From positions 1 to 36,622 of the forward strand of contig JAHHIF010000074.1 in assembly GCA_019358875.1 (NCBI GenBank): 36,622 nucleotides of DNA, given 5' to 3'. Of the stretch, positions 25,222 through 34,129 are shown in pieces (positions within the stretch are counted from its first letter, which is position 1; each line of letters opens with the position of its first letter). The stretch is from Symplocastrum torsivum CPER-KK1. GTDB taxonomy: Bacteria > Cyanobacteriota > Cyanobacteriia > Cyanobacteriales > Coleofasciculaceae. A program made the translations under genes and the position numbers. The notes under the pieces are model-generated. The model searched no databases. It had not been told where the DNA came from and was given only the letters and a program-made list of their open reading frames with translations.

Positions 25222-25929
25222 TTAGCTCTCGCCGAGATATGCCTTGCGAACCGTTTCGTTAGTCTGCAAGTCTTTCGCTGTACCTGCCAGAACGATTTGA
25301 CCTGTTTGTAATACATATCCGCGATGAGCAACGGTTAAAGCCATCCGGGCATTCTGTTCTACTAGCAGAATCGTAGTTCCCTGCTCATTAATGTCTTTAA
25401 TAATCGAGAAAATCTGGGTGACTAGCATTGGTGCTAAACCCATGCTTGGCTCATCTAATAACAATAAACGAGGTCTTGCCATCATCGCCCGACCGATCGC
25501 AAGCATTTGTTGTTCACCCCCACTGAGCGTTCCTCCTTTTTGAGTAAATCGTTCTCTCAGTCTTGGAAAAAGATGTAATACTCGTTCGATATCTGACTTA
25601 ATGCCAAGAGAATCTTTACGGGAGAATGCCCCCATCTCTAGATTTTCCTGCACCGTCATCCGAGGGAAAATCAGACGACCTTCAGGACTTTGGGAAATGC
25701 CTAAACGGACAATTGCTTCTGTTGATAACGTCTCTAAGGCGCCTCCCTCAAACAGAATTTTGCCCTCACGCGGTCGTAATAACCCTTGAATGGTTCGGAG
25801 AGTTGTTGTTTTACCTGCCCCATTACTACCAATTAAGGTGACGATTTCCCCCTTATCGACCTGTAGTGAAACACCTTTGAGGGCATGGATATTTCCGTAG
25901 TAGGTATGAATGTCTTTAATTTCAAGCAT
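25222..25929 (-). CDS. livF: HAAT-family ABC transporter ATPase (LivF type)
   Basis: A 235-residue ATP-binding subunit of a branched-chain/neutral amino-acid importer. Walker A GSNGAGKTT (34-42), signature LSGGEQQ (135-141) and Walker B LLLLDEP (155-161) are intact, as is the switch region VEQNA with the Q-A ending usual for LivF. The start is set at ATG 25929, giving the family length and an 8-base overlap with the livG stop (ATGCTTGA), which implies translational coupling. The frame runs open another 33 codons upstream, but that part reads through a repeat and is not conserved. It is the last gene of a five-gene operon. Confidence 0.93.
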   Translation of the reverse strand: MLEIKDIHTYYGNIHALKGVSLQVDKGEIVTLIGSNGAGKTTTLRTIQGLLRPREGKILFEGGALETLSTEAIVRLGISQSPEGRLIFPRMTVQENLEMGAFSRKDSLGIKSDIERVLHLFPRLRERFTQKGGTLSGGEQQMLAIGRAMMARPRLLLLDEPSMGLAPMLVTQIFSIIKDINEQGTTILLVEQNARMALTVAHRGYVLQTGQIVLAGTAKDLQTNETVRKAYLGES

Positions 25930-26767
25930 AGTCAGAGTCCTGAGTGCTAAGTTCTGAGTCCTGAATCGCAGGTTCTGTGTGGCTAAGCACTTGCTCCTCT
26001 GCGTCTTCTTTACCCAGATATGCCTCAATCACACGCGGATCGGTACGAACTTCAGCGGGACTTCCCTCAGCAATTTTTGAGCCGTACTCCATCACACTAA
26101 CGCGATCGCTAATTCCCATGACCACCTTCATATCGTGTTCGATCAATAAGATCGTCAAATCCAGTTCATCTCGGATGCGGTGGATAAAGCGCGTCAAATC
26201 AGCAGTTTCATTGGGGTTCATCCCAGCCGTTGGCTCATCCAAGAGCAATATCTTCGGCTCACTTGCCAACGCCCGTGCAATCTCCAACCGTCGCTGGTCA
26301 CCATAAGAGAGGTTTTTGGCTGTCTCGTAGGCTTTTGATGCCCCTAAGCCCACAAAGTCTAGGAGTGAGAGAGCTTTTTGTTCAGCTTTTAGCTCTTCTT
26401 GGCGCACAGACGGCGGACGGAATAACGTTCCGATTAAACCCGTCTTTAAGCGGCAATGTCTGCCCACCAAAACATTTTCCAGCACGCTCATGTTACTGAA
26501 TAGGCGGATATTCTGAAACGTCCGAGCAATTCCCAAACTAGTGAGCATATCTGGGCGTGCGCCCGTGATATTTCTGTCCTCCAACCGTAGCTGACCTGCG
26601 GTAGGGACATAGATGCCCGTGAGCATATTAAAAAACGTGGTTTTTCCGGCACCGTTGGGGCCAATCAGGCTAGCAATCATCCCTTTTTCCAGCGAGAAAT
26701 TGACCTGTTTAACGGCTGTTAAACCCCCAAATTGCATCGTGAGTTGACGCGCTTCCAACAGTGGCAT
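25922..26767 (-). CDS. livG: HAAT-family ABC transporter ATPase (LivG type)
   Basis: A 281-residue ATPase partner of LivF. Walker A GPNGAGKTT (36-44), signature LSYGDQRR (153-160), Walker B LLLDEPTAGMNP (175-186) and H-loop histidine near 211 are present; LDEPTAGMNPNE is the LivG-specific form. It starts at the ATG that overlaps the livM stop by one base (TAATG). The last ~25 residues (after AYLGKEDAEE) end in IQDSELSTQDSDYA. They are encoded by a CAGGACTCAGAACT-type intergenic repeat and look like an extension acquired by repeat invasion, not conserved protein. Confidence 0.93.
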   Translation of the reverse strand: MPLLEARQLTMQFGGLTAVKQVNFSLEKGMIASLIGPNGAGKTTFFNMLTGIYVPTAGQLRLEDRNITGARPDMLTSLGIARTFQNIRLFSNMSVLENVLVGRHCRLKTGLIGTLFRPPSVRQEELKAEQKALSLLDFVGLGASKAYETAKNLSYGDQRRLEIARALASEPKILLLDEPTAGMNPNETADLTRFIHRIRDELDLTILLIEHDMKVVMGISDRVSVMEYGSKIAEGSPAEVRTDPRVIEAYLGKEDAEEQVLSHTEPAIQDSELSTQDSDYA

Positions 26768-28332
26768 TACTGACTCCTTGCGTCTGCTAACGACTCGTTA
26801 ATCTCCTCAGCATCCGAGTGCAGTTCGGCTTGACGTTCTGCACTTGGCACCAGACCCTCTGGGCGAATGATCATCATGATCACTAAGGTTAGACCAAACA
26901 GGAACAGACGCATCTGGATCGGATCGACACTAACGGCGAGAAAGTCTCTCAAGGCTGGATTTCCAATGTTCGGTAACACGGAAGTATTCAACAAACCCTT
27001 TAGGACTTGCGCTAACTGAGGGAGAAAAAGGCGATCGGCTGATGTAATCAGTAGGCAACCTAAAAGCACGCCTGGAATACTACCCAGTCCACCCAAAATT
27101 ACCATACATAAGATGATGACGGAAACGTCAAATCCAAACACGCTAGGAAAGATAGCGCTGATATAAGCCCCATAAAAAGCACCTGCAAATCCAGAGAAGG
27201 TTGCTCCCATTGCAAACGCTAATAACTTAGTTCGGACTAAGTTAATCCCCATCGCGCTAGCGGCAAGTTCATCTTCCCGAATTGCCGTCCAAGCACGTCC
27301 CAAACGTGAACCCCGCAGACGACTAATCATGAAGGTCGAGCCGACGACTAACAACAGGATTAGATAATACCAAGGTAGAAATTGACCTGCTTGGAACGTG
27401 CCGACAAAGGGAAGTGAGGGGCGACCAATGGGATTAATGCCTGCTTCACCTCCAGTCAGGTTAAGGGCTTTCTCACAACCCAACAGACAAATTGCCATCT
27501 CTGGGCGACCGATTAGACCCCCAATAGTCTTGGAGATTGGCTCGTAAATTTGGACACTCGTGAGATTGCGAAAGACAATCGGCACAATTTCACCAAACCC
27601 CAGAGTCACGATCGCTAAATAGTCACCGCGTAACGGTAACGTGGGAGAACCGAGAATCACTCCCGCGACAGCCGCGACAGCAGCAGCAATCCAAATCACA
27701 ATCCAGAAGTTCCACTCAACACCTAGGAACGGAGAAGACAATAAGCCAGTGGTATAGGCTCCAATCGCAAAAAAGGCAGCATAACCTAAGTCCAGCAACC
27801 CAGCATAGCCCACCACAATATTGAGTCCTAAGGCTAATAGGGCAAAGATTAAGATAGTGATCACCTGCTCAATCCAGTTGGTCTGAGCTGCCTGATCGAG
27901 GAAAGGAAAGGTAATTAAGATCAAAGCCAGTAGACCTAGAGTCGCTTTCTGGCGATTTTTCCCTAAGCCTTGTAGCCAACCTGCGATTCCCCCTGCCACA
28001 GTCGCAACAACTAAACCAACAATTCCAAAAATTAATGTCTGAATCACTCCTAAACCTGGTCGTCCACTGGCTGGACGCAGAATCAGCCCTTCAATCAAGC
28101 TGGCGACCAAGATCCAAACCCCTAGTACTAGCCCCGCCCTAGTCCCTAAACGTGCGCCGATTTTAGGGACAGGAACCCGCTTCCCTTGACAAGCCATTAC
28201 ACCTGCTCCTACTCCCACTAGCCAGCCGGCAAGCGCACCACTCCAACCACCAAAGAGTAGTACCGTGATGGCGGCGAGTATCCCCAAAATATTCCCTGAC
28301 TTGGTTGTCTGCTTTCTTGCCTGCTTTTTCAT
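26767..28332 (-). CDS. livM: HAAT-family ABC transporter permease (LivM type), N-terminally extended
   Basis: A 521-residue permease. The conserved core begins near residue 165 (LNIVVGYAGLLDLGYAAFF) and runs through a RGDYLAIVTLGFGEI loop and RLGRAWTAIREDELAA, the cytoplasmic coupling loop, to FRPEG-like IIRPEGLVP near the end. The first ~150 residues add about four glycine-rich hydrophobic helices (for example ILGILAAITVLLFGGWSG and VIQTLIFGIVGLVVATVAGG) not found in short LivM proteins. A basic N-terminus, MKKQARKQTTKSG, suggests that the end is cytoplasmic. AAGGACAACC precedes the ATG. It overlaps livG by one base and lies 88 bases after livH. Confidence 0.92.
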   Translation of the reverse strand: MKKQARKQTTKSGNILGILAAITVLLFGGWSGALAGWLVGVGAGVMACQGKRVPVPKIGARLGTRAGLVLGVWILVASLIEGLILRPASGRPGLGVIQTLIFGIVGLVVATVAGGIAGWLQGLGKNRQKATLGLLALILITFPFLDQAAQTNWIEQVITILIFALLALGLNIVVGYAGLLDLGYAAFFAIGAYTTGLLSSPFLGVEWNFWIVIWIAAAVAAVAGVILGSPTLPLRGDYLAIVTLGFGEIVPIVFRNLTSVQIYEPISKTIGGLIGRPEMAICLLGCEKALNLTGGEAGINPIGRPSLPFVGTFQAGQFLPWYYLILLLVVGSTFMISRLRGSRLGRAWTAIREDELAASAMGINLVRTKLLAFAMGATFSGFAGAFYGAYISAIFPSVFGFDVSVIILCMVILGGLGSIPGVLLGCLLITSADRLFLPQLAQVLKGLLNTSVLPNIGNPALRDFLAVSVDPIQMRLFLFGLTLVIMMIIRPEGLVPSAERQAELHSDAEEINESLADARSQ

Positions 28333-28420
28333 GGTTGTCCTTTGTCAGTGGTCAGTCATCCAGTGGTCAGTTATTGGTTGAAGCAAACCAATAGACCATA
28401 CATAGACAACGGACGAAATC

Positions 28421-29497
28421 TTATACCTTTTCCTGCACATTCTCACCGAGCAAACCACCAGGTCGGAACACCAAAATCACAACCAAGACAGCAAACACCC
28501 ACGCATTAGTCCAGCGACTTGACAGGTACTGGTCGCTCAATGATGAGAGTACTCCAATTAACACACCCCCCAGCATTGCACCAATGATATTGCCGATTCC
28601 TCCCAAGACGGCGGCAGTAAATGCCCGTAAGCCGGCAGTAAAGCCCATCGTAAAGACAATCGTATTGTTATACAGTCCGATCAACAGCCCTGCCGCTCCT
28701 GCCAATGCTCCACCAATCAAAAAGGTGAGGGCAATAATCTGATCGACATTAATCCCCATAATCTTTGCAGCGTCCCTATTTTGGGCAACCGCTCGCATCG
28801 CTTTACCCGGACGAGTATATTGCACAAACAGATGCAACCCTACCATCAGAGCCGCAGCAACAACCAACACGATTAAGTCTTTGGTCGTAAAAGAAAAATT
28901 GCTCTGAATACCCAGCGCTTTCAGGATATCAATGCTAGGTAAGAGGTCAGGAAAGTTTTTTGGGGCAGCAGAGTTGTTTCCCATTGATGGGATAAAAGCT
29001 CTCAGTCCTCCCCAAAATAGGCCCGTGTTCTGGAAAATGAATGAAACTCCAATAGCAGAAATCAAGGGTGCAAGTCGGGGGGCATTGCGTAGAGGTCGGT
29101 AGGCAAAGCGTTCAGTCAGGACATTCAGGCCTGCACAGACAATCGTCGCGATTAGTAAAGTAGCAAGTATGGGAATAATGCTTGCTCCCAGTGATGTCCC
29201 ATCAGTCACTCCAAATGCACTGAGGGCAGTAAGGGCAGTAAATGCCCCTAACATATATAAGTCGCCGTGGGCAAAATTGATCAGCTCAATGATGCCGTAG
29301 ACCAATGTATAGCCCAACGCAATAATCGCGATAATCGCGCCGTTGACAATGCCTACCTCAAGTTGCTGAAGTAGGCTTAATGGACTACTGGCAATTTCCC
29401 CAACAATGCGGGGGATGTCAAGTCCGGCAATTGGTCCCAGCAGTAGAACTAAGTAAGCTACGGCAAGATACAGTAAAGTCTTCTGCCATCGTTTCAT
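28421..29497 (-). CDS. livH: HAAT-family ABC transporter permease (LivH type)
   Basis: A 358-residue inner-membrane permease that pairs with LivM. The core begins near residue 48 (VGIVNGAIIAIIALGYTLVYG), with INFAHGDLYMLGAF, the LivH signature, directly after. The loop FVQYTRPGKAMRAVAQNRDAA is the coupling loop for the ATPases, and the end is FRPGGLLGE as usual. A ~45-residue N-terminal helix precedes the core. It lies between the binding-protein gene (145-base gap with a stem-loop) and livM. Confidence 0.93.
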   Translation of the reverse strand: MKRWQKTLLYLAVAYLVLLLGPIAGLDIPRIVGEIASSPLSLLQQLEVGIVNGAIIAIIALGYTLVYGIIELINFAHGDLYMLGAFTALTALSAFGVTDGTSLGASIIPILATLLIATIVCAGLNVLTERFAYRPLRNAPRLAPLISAIGVSFIFQNTGLFWGGLRAFIPSMGNNSAAPKNFPDLLPSIDILKALGIQSNFSFTTKDLIVLVVAAALMVGLHLFVQYTRPGKAMRAVAQNRDAAKIMGINVDQIIALTFLIGGALAGAAGLLIGLYNNTIVFTMGFTAGLRAFTAAVLGGIGNIIGAMLGGVLIGVLSSLSDQYLSSRWTNAWVFAVLVVILVFRPGGLLGENVQEKV

Positions 29498-29592
29498 ATA
29501 GGTTTGGCTGTAGACAGCAGAGCGCGTCTAGCTTAAGGGTCTAATAACTCGATGTTGTAGTGGTTGATCCTAAAAGATTCTAGATCGATTTT

Positions 29593-29622
29593 GTTGATGG
29601 TCGATGGTGCATTACCATCAAC
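29593..29622 (-). terminator. Stem-loop between binding-protein and permease genes
   Basis: GTTGATGGT (29593-29601) and ACCATCAAC (29614-29622) pair over 9 bp; an alternative inner stem ATGGT/ACCAT (29604-29618) competes with it. The structure lies 21 bases past the binding-protein stop, in front of livH. Such intercistronic stems often stabilise or attenuate the transcript so that the binding protein is made in excess. No strong U-run is present. Confidence 0.4.
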
Positions 29623-29642
29623 CATCATCCCAAAGCAATGAC

Positions 29643-30938
29643 TTACTTCGCTTCTAAAGTTGTCACGTACTCAAACTTCCCATCTTTGACTTGGCTTCCT
29701 GACAATTTTTTAATGGTCGTATCACCATTCTCATCAAAGCTCCACGTTCCCAGCAGTCCTGGAAAATCCTTGGTTGCCATCACTGCATCCCGAATTGCAG
29801 CACGGTCATTTTTGCACACTTGATTGATGGCATTAATCGCAACCTTGCCAGATTCGTAACCGTAAGCAGCATACACTTCCGGTTCGGCGTTGAATTTCTT
29901 CTTGTAACTTTCGTACCATTCCTTTCCTTTACCCGTTAGTGCTGTCGGTGGTATGCCACCAAAGGTTGCATAAACTCCATCAGCGGTAGGTCCAGCCGCA
30001 TCAACGAAGTCTTGGACAAGAATGCCATCTGGTCCCATGAACTTGACTTGCTCCGGTGTCATTCCAACCCCACGCATATCCTTGACTAACTGCGCGGCGT
30101 TGTTGTCAATAATCCCGCCAAAGTACACCATGTCGGGGTTGAGAGCCTTGATCTTGGTCATCACGGATTTATAGTCTGGAGCTTTTGGGTCAATCCCCTC
30201 GTGTCCCAGTACCTCTATCCCTAACTTTTTGGCGGTTGCTTCAAAGATATCGGCAATCCCCTTACCATAAAGCTCTTGGTCATCCAGGATATAGACACGT
30301 TTCACACCTAAAGATTGTGCCCAATTCGCTGCGACATTTCCCTGGAGGTCATCGGCTGGAACGACACGGGCGTAGTTGCGTTTGCCATTGGGATAGTAAA
30401 CGTTAGGTTCGTTGGCTTCGCCCGTTCCTGGTTTGGTTAGACCAGGGTATGTGTTTGCAGGGCTAACCATCGCCAAGTCAGCTTGGTTCAGGATGGGGAT
30501 AGATAGCTTAGCCGCACCAGAGTTGTAGTGACCGATGAAGGTAACAACTGACTTATCCGCAACGGCTTTGTTCGCATTGGCAGTTACCGCCGCAGGCTCC
30601 CATTTTCCAGCAGCGGCGGTAGCATCGTCATACTGTTCAAATTGGATTGTGATTTTGCCGTCACAAGCTTTTGATTCGGTTTCATCTAAAGCTTGCTGAA
30701 TGCCATTAACGATTGTTTGAGACTGTCCCAAAGAAGCACCTGTCATTGGCAGACTGGAAACTATCTTGACGGTGTTTTCATCGGCGGCGGCACCACCCCC
30801 TCCCTGAGTGCTGGCGGTTGTATTACCACCAGATGTGTTTCCACAAGCTGCTGCCAGAAAGCCTGTAGCTAGAGTAGTGAGGGCTAAGGCGATCGCAAAA
30901 CGAGGCTTAAGGGTGTTTTCTAAATTGAGCTTATTCAT
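29643..30938 (-). CDS. Branched-chain/neutral amino-acid binding lipoprotein
   Basis: A 431-residue periplasmic-binding protein, type 1 fold, of the Leu/Ile/Val-binding family. The N-terminus has a basic start, a hydrophobic core (FAIALALTTLATGFL) and a lipobox-like LAAAC with C32 as the likely lipidated cysteine. A Gly/Thr/Ala-rich linker follows. The ligand domain begins VKIVSSLPMTGASLGQS and includes FIGHYNSGAAKLSIPIL, MVSPANTYPGLT and VYILDDQELYGKGIA. It is the first gene of the operon 30938-25222. The substrate could be branched-chain or other neutral amino acids (cyanobacterial Nat systems are of this family); the order and content do not suggest the urea (urt) version. Confidence 0.92.
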   Translation of the reverse strand: MNKLNLENTLKPRFAIALALTTLATGFLAAACGNTSGGNTTASTQGGGGAAADENTVKIVSSLPMTGASLGQSQTIVNGIQQALDETESKACDGKITIQFEQYDDATAAAGKWEPAAVTANANKAVADKSVVTFIGHYNSGAAKLSIPILNQADLAMVSPANTYPGLTKPGTGEANEPNVYYPNGKRNYARVVPADDLQGNVAANWAQSLGVKRVYILDDQELYGKGIADIFEATAKKLGIEVLGHEGIDPKAPDYKSVMTKIKALNPDMVYFGGIIDNNAAQLVKDMRGVGMTPEQVKFMGPDGILVQDFVDAAGPTADGVYATFGGIPPTALTGKGKEWYESYKKKFNAEPEVYAAYGYESGKVAINAINQVCKNDRAAIRDAVMATKDFPGLLGTWSFDENGDTTIKKLSGSQVKDGKFEYVTTLEAK

Positions 30939-31247
30939 CTGTTGTGTTTCACTCCTCTGCTCCCAGAAGCAGATCCGATATTGAAGAATAGATTAGATTT
31001 TAAGCTGATCTTCCCCCTAGCGACAGATAAACTGGCTACGCTTCTATGAAGTAAGGTTACGCACTGGCAGAGAATGCTCAATCCTTTAGAAACGCTAGGG
31101 CGTGTCTGCAAACTGACAGACGTGCCCTAAGAGCGAGTCGTAGTTAGTAGCCTGATGTGCAGACTTTATAAAGCGGACTTTCCCAACCTACAGTCTTGGA
31201 TAAGCCTAGAGAGCCACTTCTATATATAAGTGAAGTAGCCTTTTGAA
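30939..31247. other. 309-base region upstream of the transporter operon
   Basis: It should carry the operon promoter. It contains an imperfect 13-bp palindrome at 31097-31128 (TAGGGCGTGTCTG with CAGACGTGCCCTA; the two mismatches allow G-U pairs) and, next to the tRNA gene, a hairpin at 31213-31239 (GCCACTTC with GAAGTAGC) that may end the tRNA transcript. Confidence 0.45.
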
Positions 31248-31339
31248 CGGAGAGGGAGGGATTCGAACCCTCGGTATGGAGTTACCTGCCATACAACAGA
31301 TTAGCAATCTGCCGCTTTCGACCACTCAGCCACCTCTCC
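31248..31339 (-). tRNA. trnS: tRNA-Ser (GCU)
   Basis: The minus strand folds as a class II tRNA. The acceptor is GGAGAGG with CCTCTCC plus discriminator G, and the D-arm begins TGGCTGAGTGG. The anticodon stem-loop CAGATT-GCT-AATCTG has anticodon GCU, reading AGC/AGU serine codons. A long variable arm follows (TGTATGGCAGGTAACTCCATA), then the T-arm GAGGG-TTCGAAT-CCCTC. The 3' CCA is not encoded. The long variable arm and G discriminator fit serine identity. Confidence 0.96.
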
Positions 31340-31894
31340 AGGGTGACAATTAGACATGATAGCAGATCTTGAAGACTTGTTTCCCCATTAAATTTTGGCT
31401 TAGTGTCGAAAGTGTCAATTTTTCCTCTAATTGTTTGCTATAAATCTTAAGTTAAGGAAGCAGAATTTCGCTTTTTGCAATTTTCTCTTCTAAAAGGCAT
31501 ACTAACTTTGGAGCAAGTAAAAGCTCTCTATTTTAATTGGTAACCACCTGGTTTGATGCCTCATTTCCTAAAACAATAAGGTTAGAGACTGCGGTTACTG
31601 TCTAGCGAAGAGAGATTTTCAGAGTTGTTACGAGCTTGAAGTGCAGGATTAGGAATTGCAAAACACAAGCTGTAATACACCACTTCTAAAACGTAGTACA
31701 TAAATGGCAATTAGTAATACGCGAAATACACAAAAAATCAAAATCTATTCCTTTTTGGTTATTGACGATGCAGTTTTTTTTGCTTAATCTTTGTTAAAGT
31801 ATCTAAGCAAAAGTTAATAGTGAGTGCTTGGCAGGGTAGAAAGACAAGTGTCTAACCTACCTAAGCTTCGTCACAATCCAGGACTACGAAACCT
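31340..31894. other. 555-base gap, divergent promoters
   Basis: It lies between the tRNA (minus) and the glycosyltransferase (plus). It is AT-rich and no coding frame is credible. Promoters for both flanking genes are expected; I see no confident consensus, operator or repeat. Confidence 0.5.
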
Positions 31895-33163
31895 ATGGAC
31901 ATTACAAATAAAAAGCACATTGCTCTCATCTCAGTTCACGGTGACCCAGCTGTGGAAATTGGTAAAGAAGAGGCTGGAGGACAAAACGTTTACGTGCGGC
32001 ATGTGGGTGAAGCCCTCGCTCACCAAGGCTGGCACGTTGATATGTTTACTCGTGCATCGAGTGCTGAACAACCCAAAATCGTTGAACATGGTCCGCATTG
32101 TCGGACCATTCGTTTATCAGCGGGTCCAGAAGCCTTTGTACCAAGAGACGAGATATTTGGGTATGCGGGTACGTTTGTCAATGAACTTCTGAAGTTTCAA
32201 CAAGAGACAGGAATTCAGTACCCTTTGGTACACACAAATTACTGGATTTCTTCCTGGGTGGGAATGCAGCTGAAGAAGCACCAACCACTTAAGCAGATTC
32301 ATACCTATCACTCATTGGGCGCTGTTAAATACAAGTCAATTACAACGATTCCAATGATTGCTACCACCCGTTTGAGTGTGGAAAAAACAGTATTGGAGAC
32401 AGCAGAGCGAATTGTGGCAACCAGTCCGCAAGAACAAGAACATATGCGATCGCTTGTTTCCACGAAGGGCAACATCGACATCATTCCCTGCGGCACCGAT
32501 ATTCAGCGATTTGGTTCTATTGATAAGCAAGCTGCACGGGCAGCACTAGGTATTGACTCTGATGCGATTGTCGTCTTCTATGTAGGACGCTTTGATGAAC
32601 GCAAAGGGATTGAAACCTTAGTACGGGCAGTTGGTCAATCACAGTTTCGGAATAACGAGAAGCTAAGGTTAGTGATTGGTGGTGGTTCTCGCCCTGGACA
32701 AAGTGATGGGAAAGAACGCGATCGCATCGAAGGAATTGTTGCTGAACTCGGTTTGAGCAACATCACCAGCTTCCCCGGACGCCTTGGCGATACCACGTTA
32801 CCCGCTTACTACGCAGCGGCTGATGTTTGTGTGGTTCCCAGTCACTATGAACCCTTCGGTTTAGTTGCCATTGAAGCAATGGCAAGTGGTACACCCGTTG
32901 TTGCCAGCGATGTTGGTGGTTTGCAATTCACCGTCGTTCCTGAACAAACAGGTTTACTTGCCCCACCAAAAGATGAAGCGGCTTTTGCAGCAGCGATCGA
33001 TCGGATTATCTCCAACCCAGAGTGGCGAAACCAGTTGGGAGCAGCAGCAAGAACACGGGTTGAGAGTAAGTTTAGCTGGGATGGTGTCGCGCATCAGCTA
33101 AGTGATCTCTACACCACGCTACTCGAAAAACCAGCAAAAGTGTTAGCACAAGCCAGCGCTTAA
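31895..33163 (+). CDS. GT4 glycosyltransferase, sucrose-phosphate-synthase-like
   Basis: A 422-residue GT-B enzyme. GGQNVYV (residues 28-34) is the nucleotide-sugar/acceptor loop shared by sucrose synthases, sucrose-phosphate synthases and MshA. GRFDERKG (231-238) starts the C-terminal domain. The E-x7-E motif E319-E327 (EPFGLVAIE) is the donor-binding signature of GT4. The length matches the minimal, phosphatase-less sucrose-phosphate synthases of cyanobacteria, and a sucrose-cleaving invertase lies elsewhere in the window. The acceptor cannot be read from sequence, so other hexosyl transfers (glycolipid, polysaccharide) remain possible. There is no signal peptide. Confidence 0.85.
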   Translation: MDITNKKHIALISVHGDPAVEIGKEEAGGQNVYVRHVGEALAHQGWHVDMFTRASSAEQPKIVEHGPHCRTIRLSAGPEAFVPRDEIFGYAGTFVNELLKFQQETGIQYPLVHTNYWISSWVGMQLKKHQPLKQIHTYHSLGAVKYKSITTIPMIATTRLSVEKTVLETAERIVATSPQEQEHMRSLVSTKGNIDIIPCGTDIQRFGSIDKQAARAALGIDSDAIVVFYVGRFDERKGIETLVRAVGQSQFRNNEKLRLVIGGGSRPGQSDGKERDRIEGIVAELGLSNITSFPGRLGDTTLPAYYAAADVCVVPSHYEPFGLVAIEAMASGTPVVASDVGGLQFTVVPEQTGLLAPPKDEAAFAAAIDRIISNPEWRNQLGAAARTRVESKFSWDGVAHQLSDLYTTLLEKPAKVLAQASA

Positions 33164-33198
33164 AAGATTCCTCCCCACACTCAACATATTTGGGAATT

Positions 33199-33238
33199 GC
33201 CTGCTTGCCATGAGAGTATTATGCTCTCAGCAGCAGGC
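33199..33238. terminator. Bidirectional hairpin between convergent genes
   Basis: The outer arms GCCTGCT (33199-33205) and AGCAGGC (33232-33238) enclose a second stem, TGAGAG/CTCTCA (33211-33229), with loop TATTATG. It occupies the 80-base gap between the glycosyltransferase stop and the MscS stop and probably ends both transcripts. Confidence 0.6.
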
Positions 33239-33243
33239 TTAAC

Positions 33244-34068
33244 TTATGTCCAAGGATCATCTATTGGTGTCTTGCCTGCTGTCTCAGAAAAGTCTGCTTC
33301 TCGCAGTGCTTCTTGAACCAACTGCTGCACTTCTGAATGGACTTGTTCGTAAGCTTCTGACGTACACCAGGGGCGCAAGTAGAGGATTGTTGTCCTAGAT
33401 GTAGTCGAAAAAACATGGCAAGTAGTCTTTGGTTTATCTAAAACCAGAGGATGGGGTTGCACCAAAGATAAAAGCAAGATAATTGTCGGTTCAATGGGGC
33501 GATCGCCAATATCAACTTTTAAATCCACCCGTCGCGTCCCTAACGCTGTCGTATTTTTCAAGACACCACTGAAGAGATTATTATTTGGCACCGTAATCTT
33601 GACATTATCGGGTGTTACCACAGTTGTTGAGAAAATCCCGATCGCATCTACCACACCCTTAACCCCTGATGGGCCTTCAATAAAATCACCCACCTCAAAT
33701 GGGCGCTGGTTAATCAACATCACACCAGCCGCGAAATGGGATAGGGTATTCTGCAACGCCAAACCAATCGCTAAACCAGCAGCACCCACCACAGCAACGA
33801 CACTGGCAGCCTGAATCCCCAACGCACTCAAGAAAGCAACGATTCCAACCACCAACGTCAGAATTTCTGATGCCTGTACCAGGAACTTGCGTAACGTTGG
33901 CTCAACTGGACTAAACGCTCTGCGCGTGGCGCGACCAACTAAGATAATTGCATAGCGGGTAGTGAGTAGAATGCCAAGCGCCCATAAGACTTTCGTCCCC
34001 ACCTGAAAGGCCAGATTCAGTAGCTTTTGGTTAAACAGGGAGGCGACATCAATAGCCAAAATCATCAT
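33244..34068 (-). CDS. MscS-family mechanosensitive channel
   Basis: A 274-residue small-conductance mechanosensitive channel protein. There are three membrane helices: ~14-40, ~60-85, and the pore helix TM3 with the Gly/Ala pattern VVGAAGLAIGLALQNTLSHF (about residues 91-110). NQRPFEVGDFIE and TVVTPDNVKITVPNN are the MscS beta-domain signatures, followed by the alpha/beta cytoplasmic vestibule. It releases solutes when the membrane is stretched by hypo-osmotic shock. The ATG at 34068 is chosen over the TTG at 34074 because GTAGG lies just before it. It is convergent with the glycosyltransferase gene. Confidence 0.9.
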   Translation of the reverse strand: MMILAIDVASLFNQKLLNLAFQVGTKVLWALGILLTTRYAIILVGRATRRAFSPVEPTLRKFLVQASEILTLVVGIVAFLSALGIQAASVVAVVGAAGLAIGLALQNTLSHFAAGVMLINQRPFEVGDFIEGPSGVKGVVDAIGIFSTTVVTPDNVKITVPNNNLFSGVLKNTTALGTRRVDLKVDIGDRPIEPTIILLLSLVQPHPLVLDKPKTTCHVFSTTSRTTILYLRPWCTSEAYEQVHSEVQQLVQEALREADFSETAGKTPIDDPWT

Positions 34069-34129
34069 TGGCAACCTACTTTTTTCTACATTCCTGACGA
34101 AAGTTTAACAAGATGGGGAGCGGGGAGTA

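Noticed and set aside
25930..26028. 33-residue N-terminal extension of the LivF-type ATPase
   Set aside because: It overlaps the livG end and translates a degenerate intergenic repeat; the ATG at 25929 gives normal family length and a coupling overlap.
25222..30938. Urea transporter (urtABCDE)
   Set aside because: The gene order matches in general, but the binding protein is the amino-acid-binding type and no urease or nitrogen-regulated promoter is seen; an amino-acid system is more likely.
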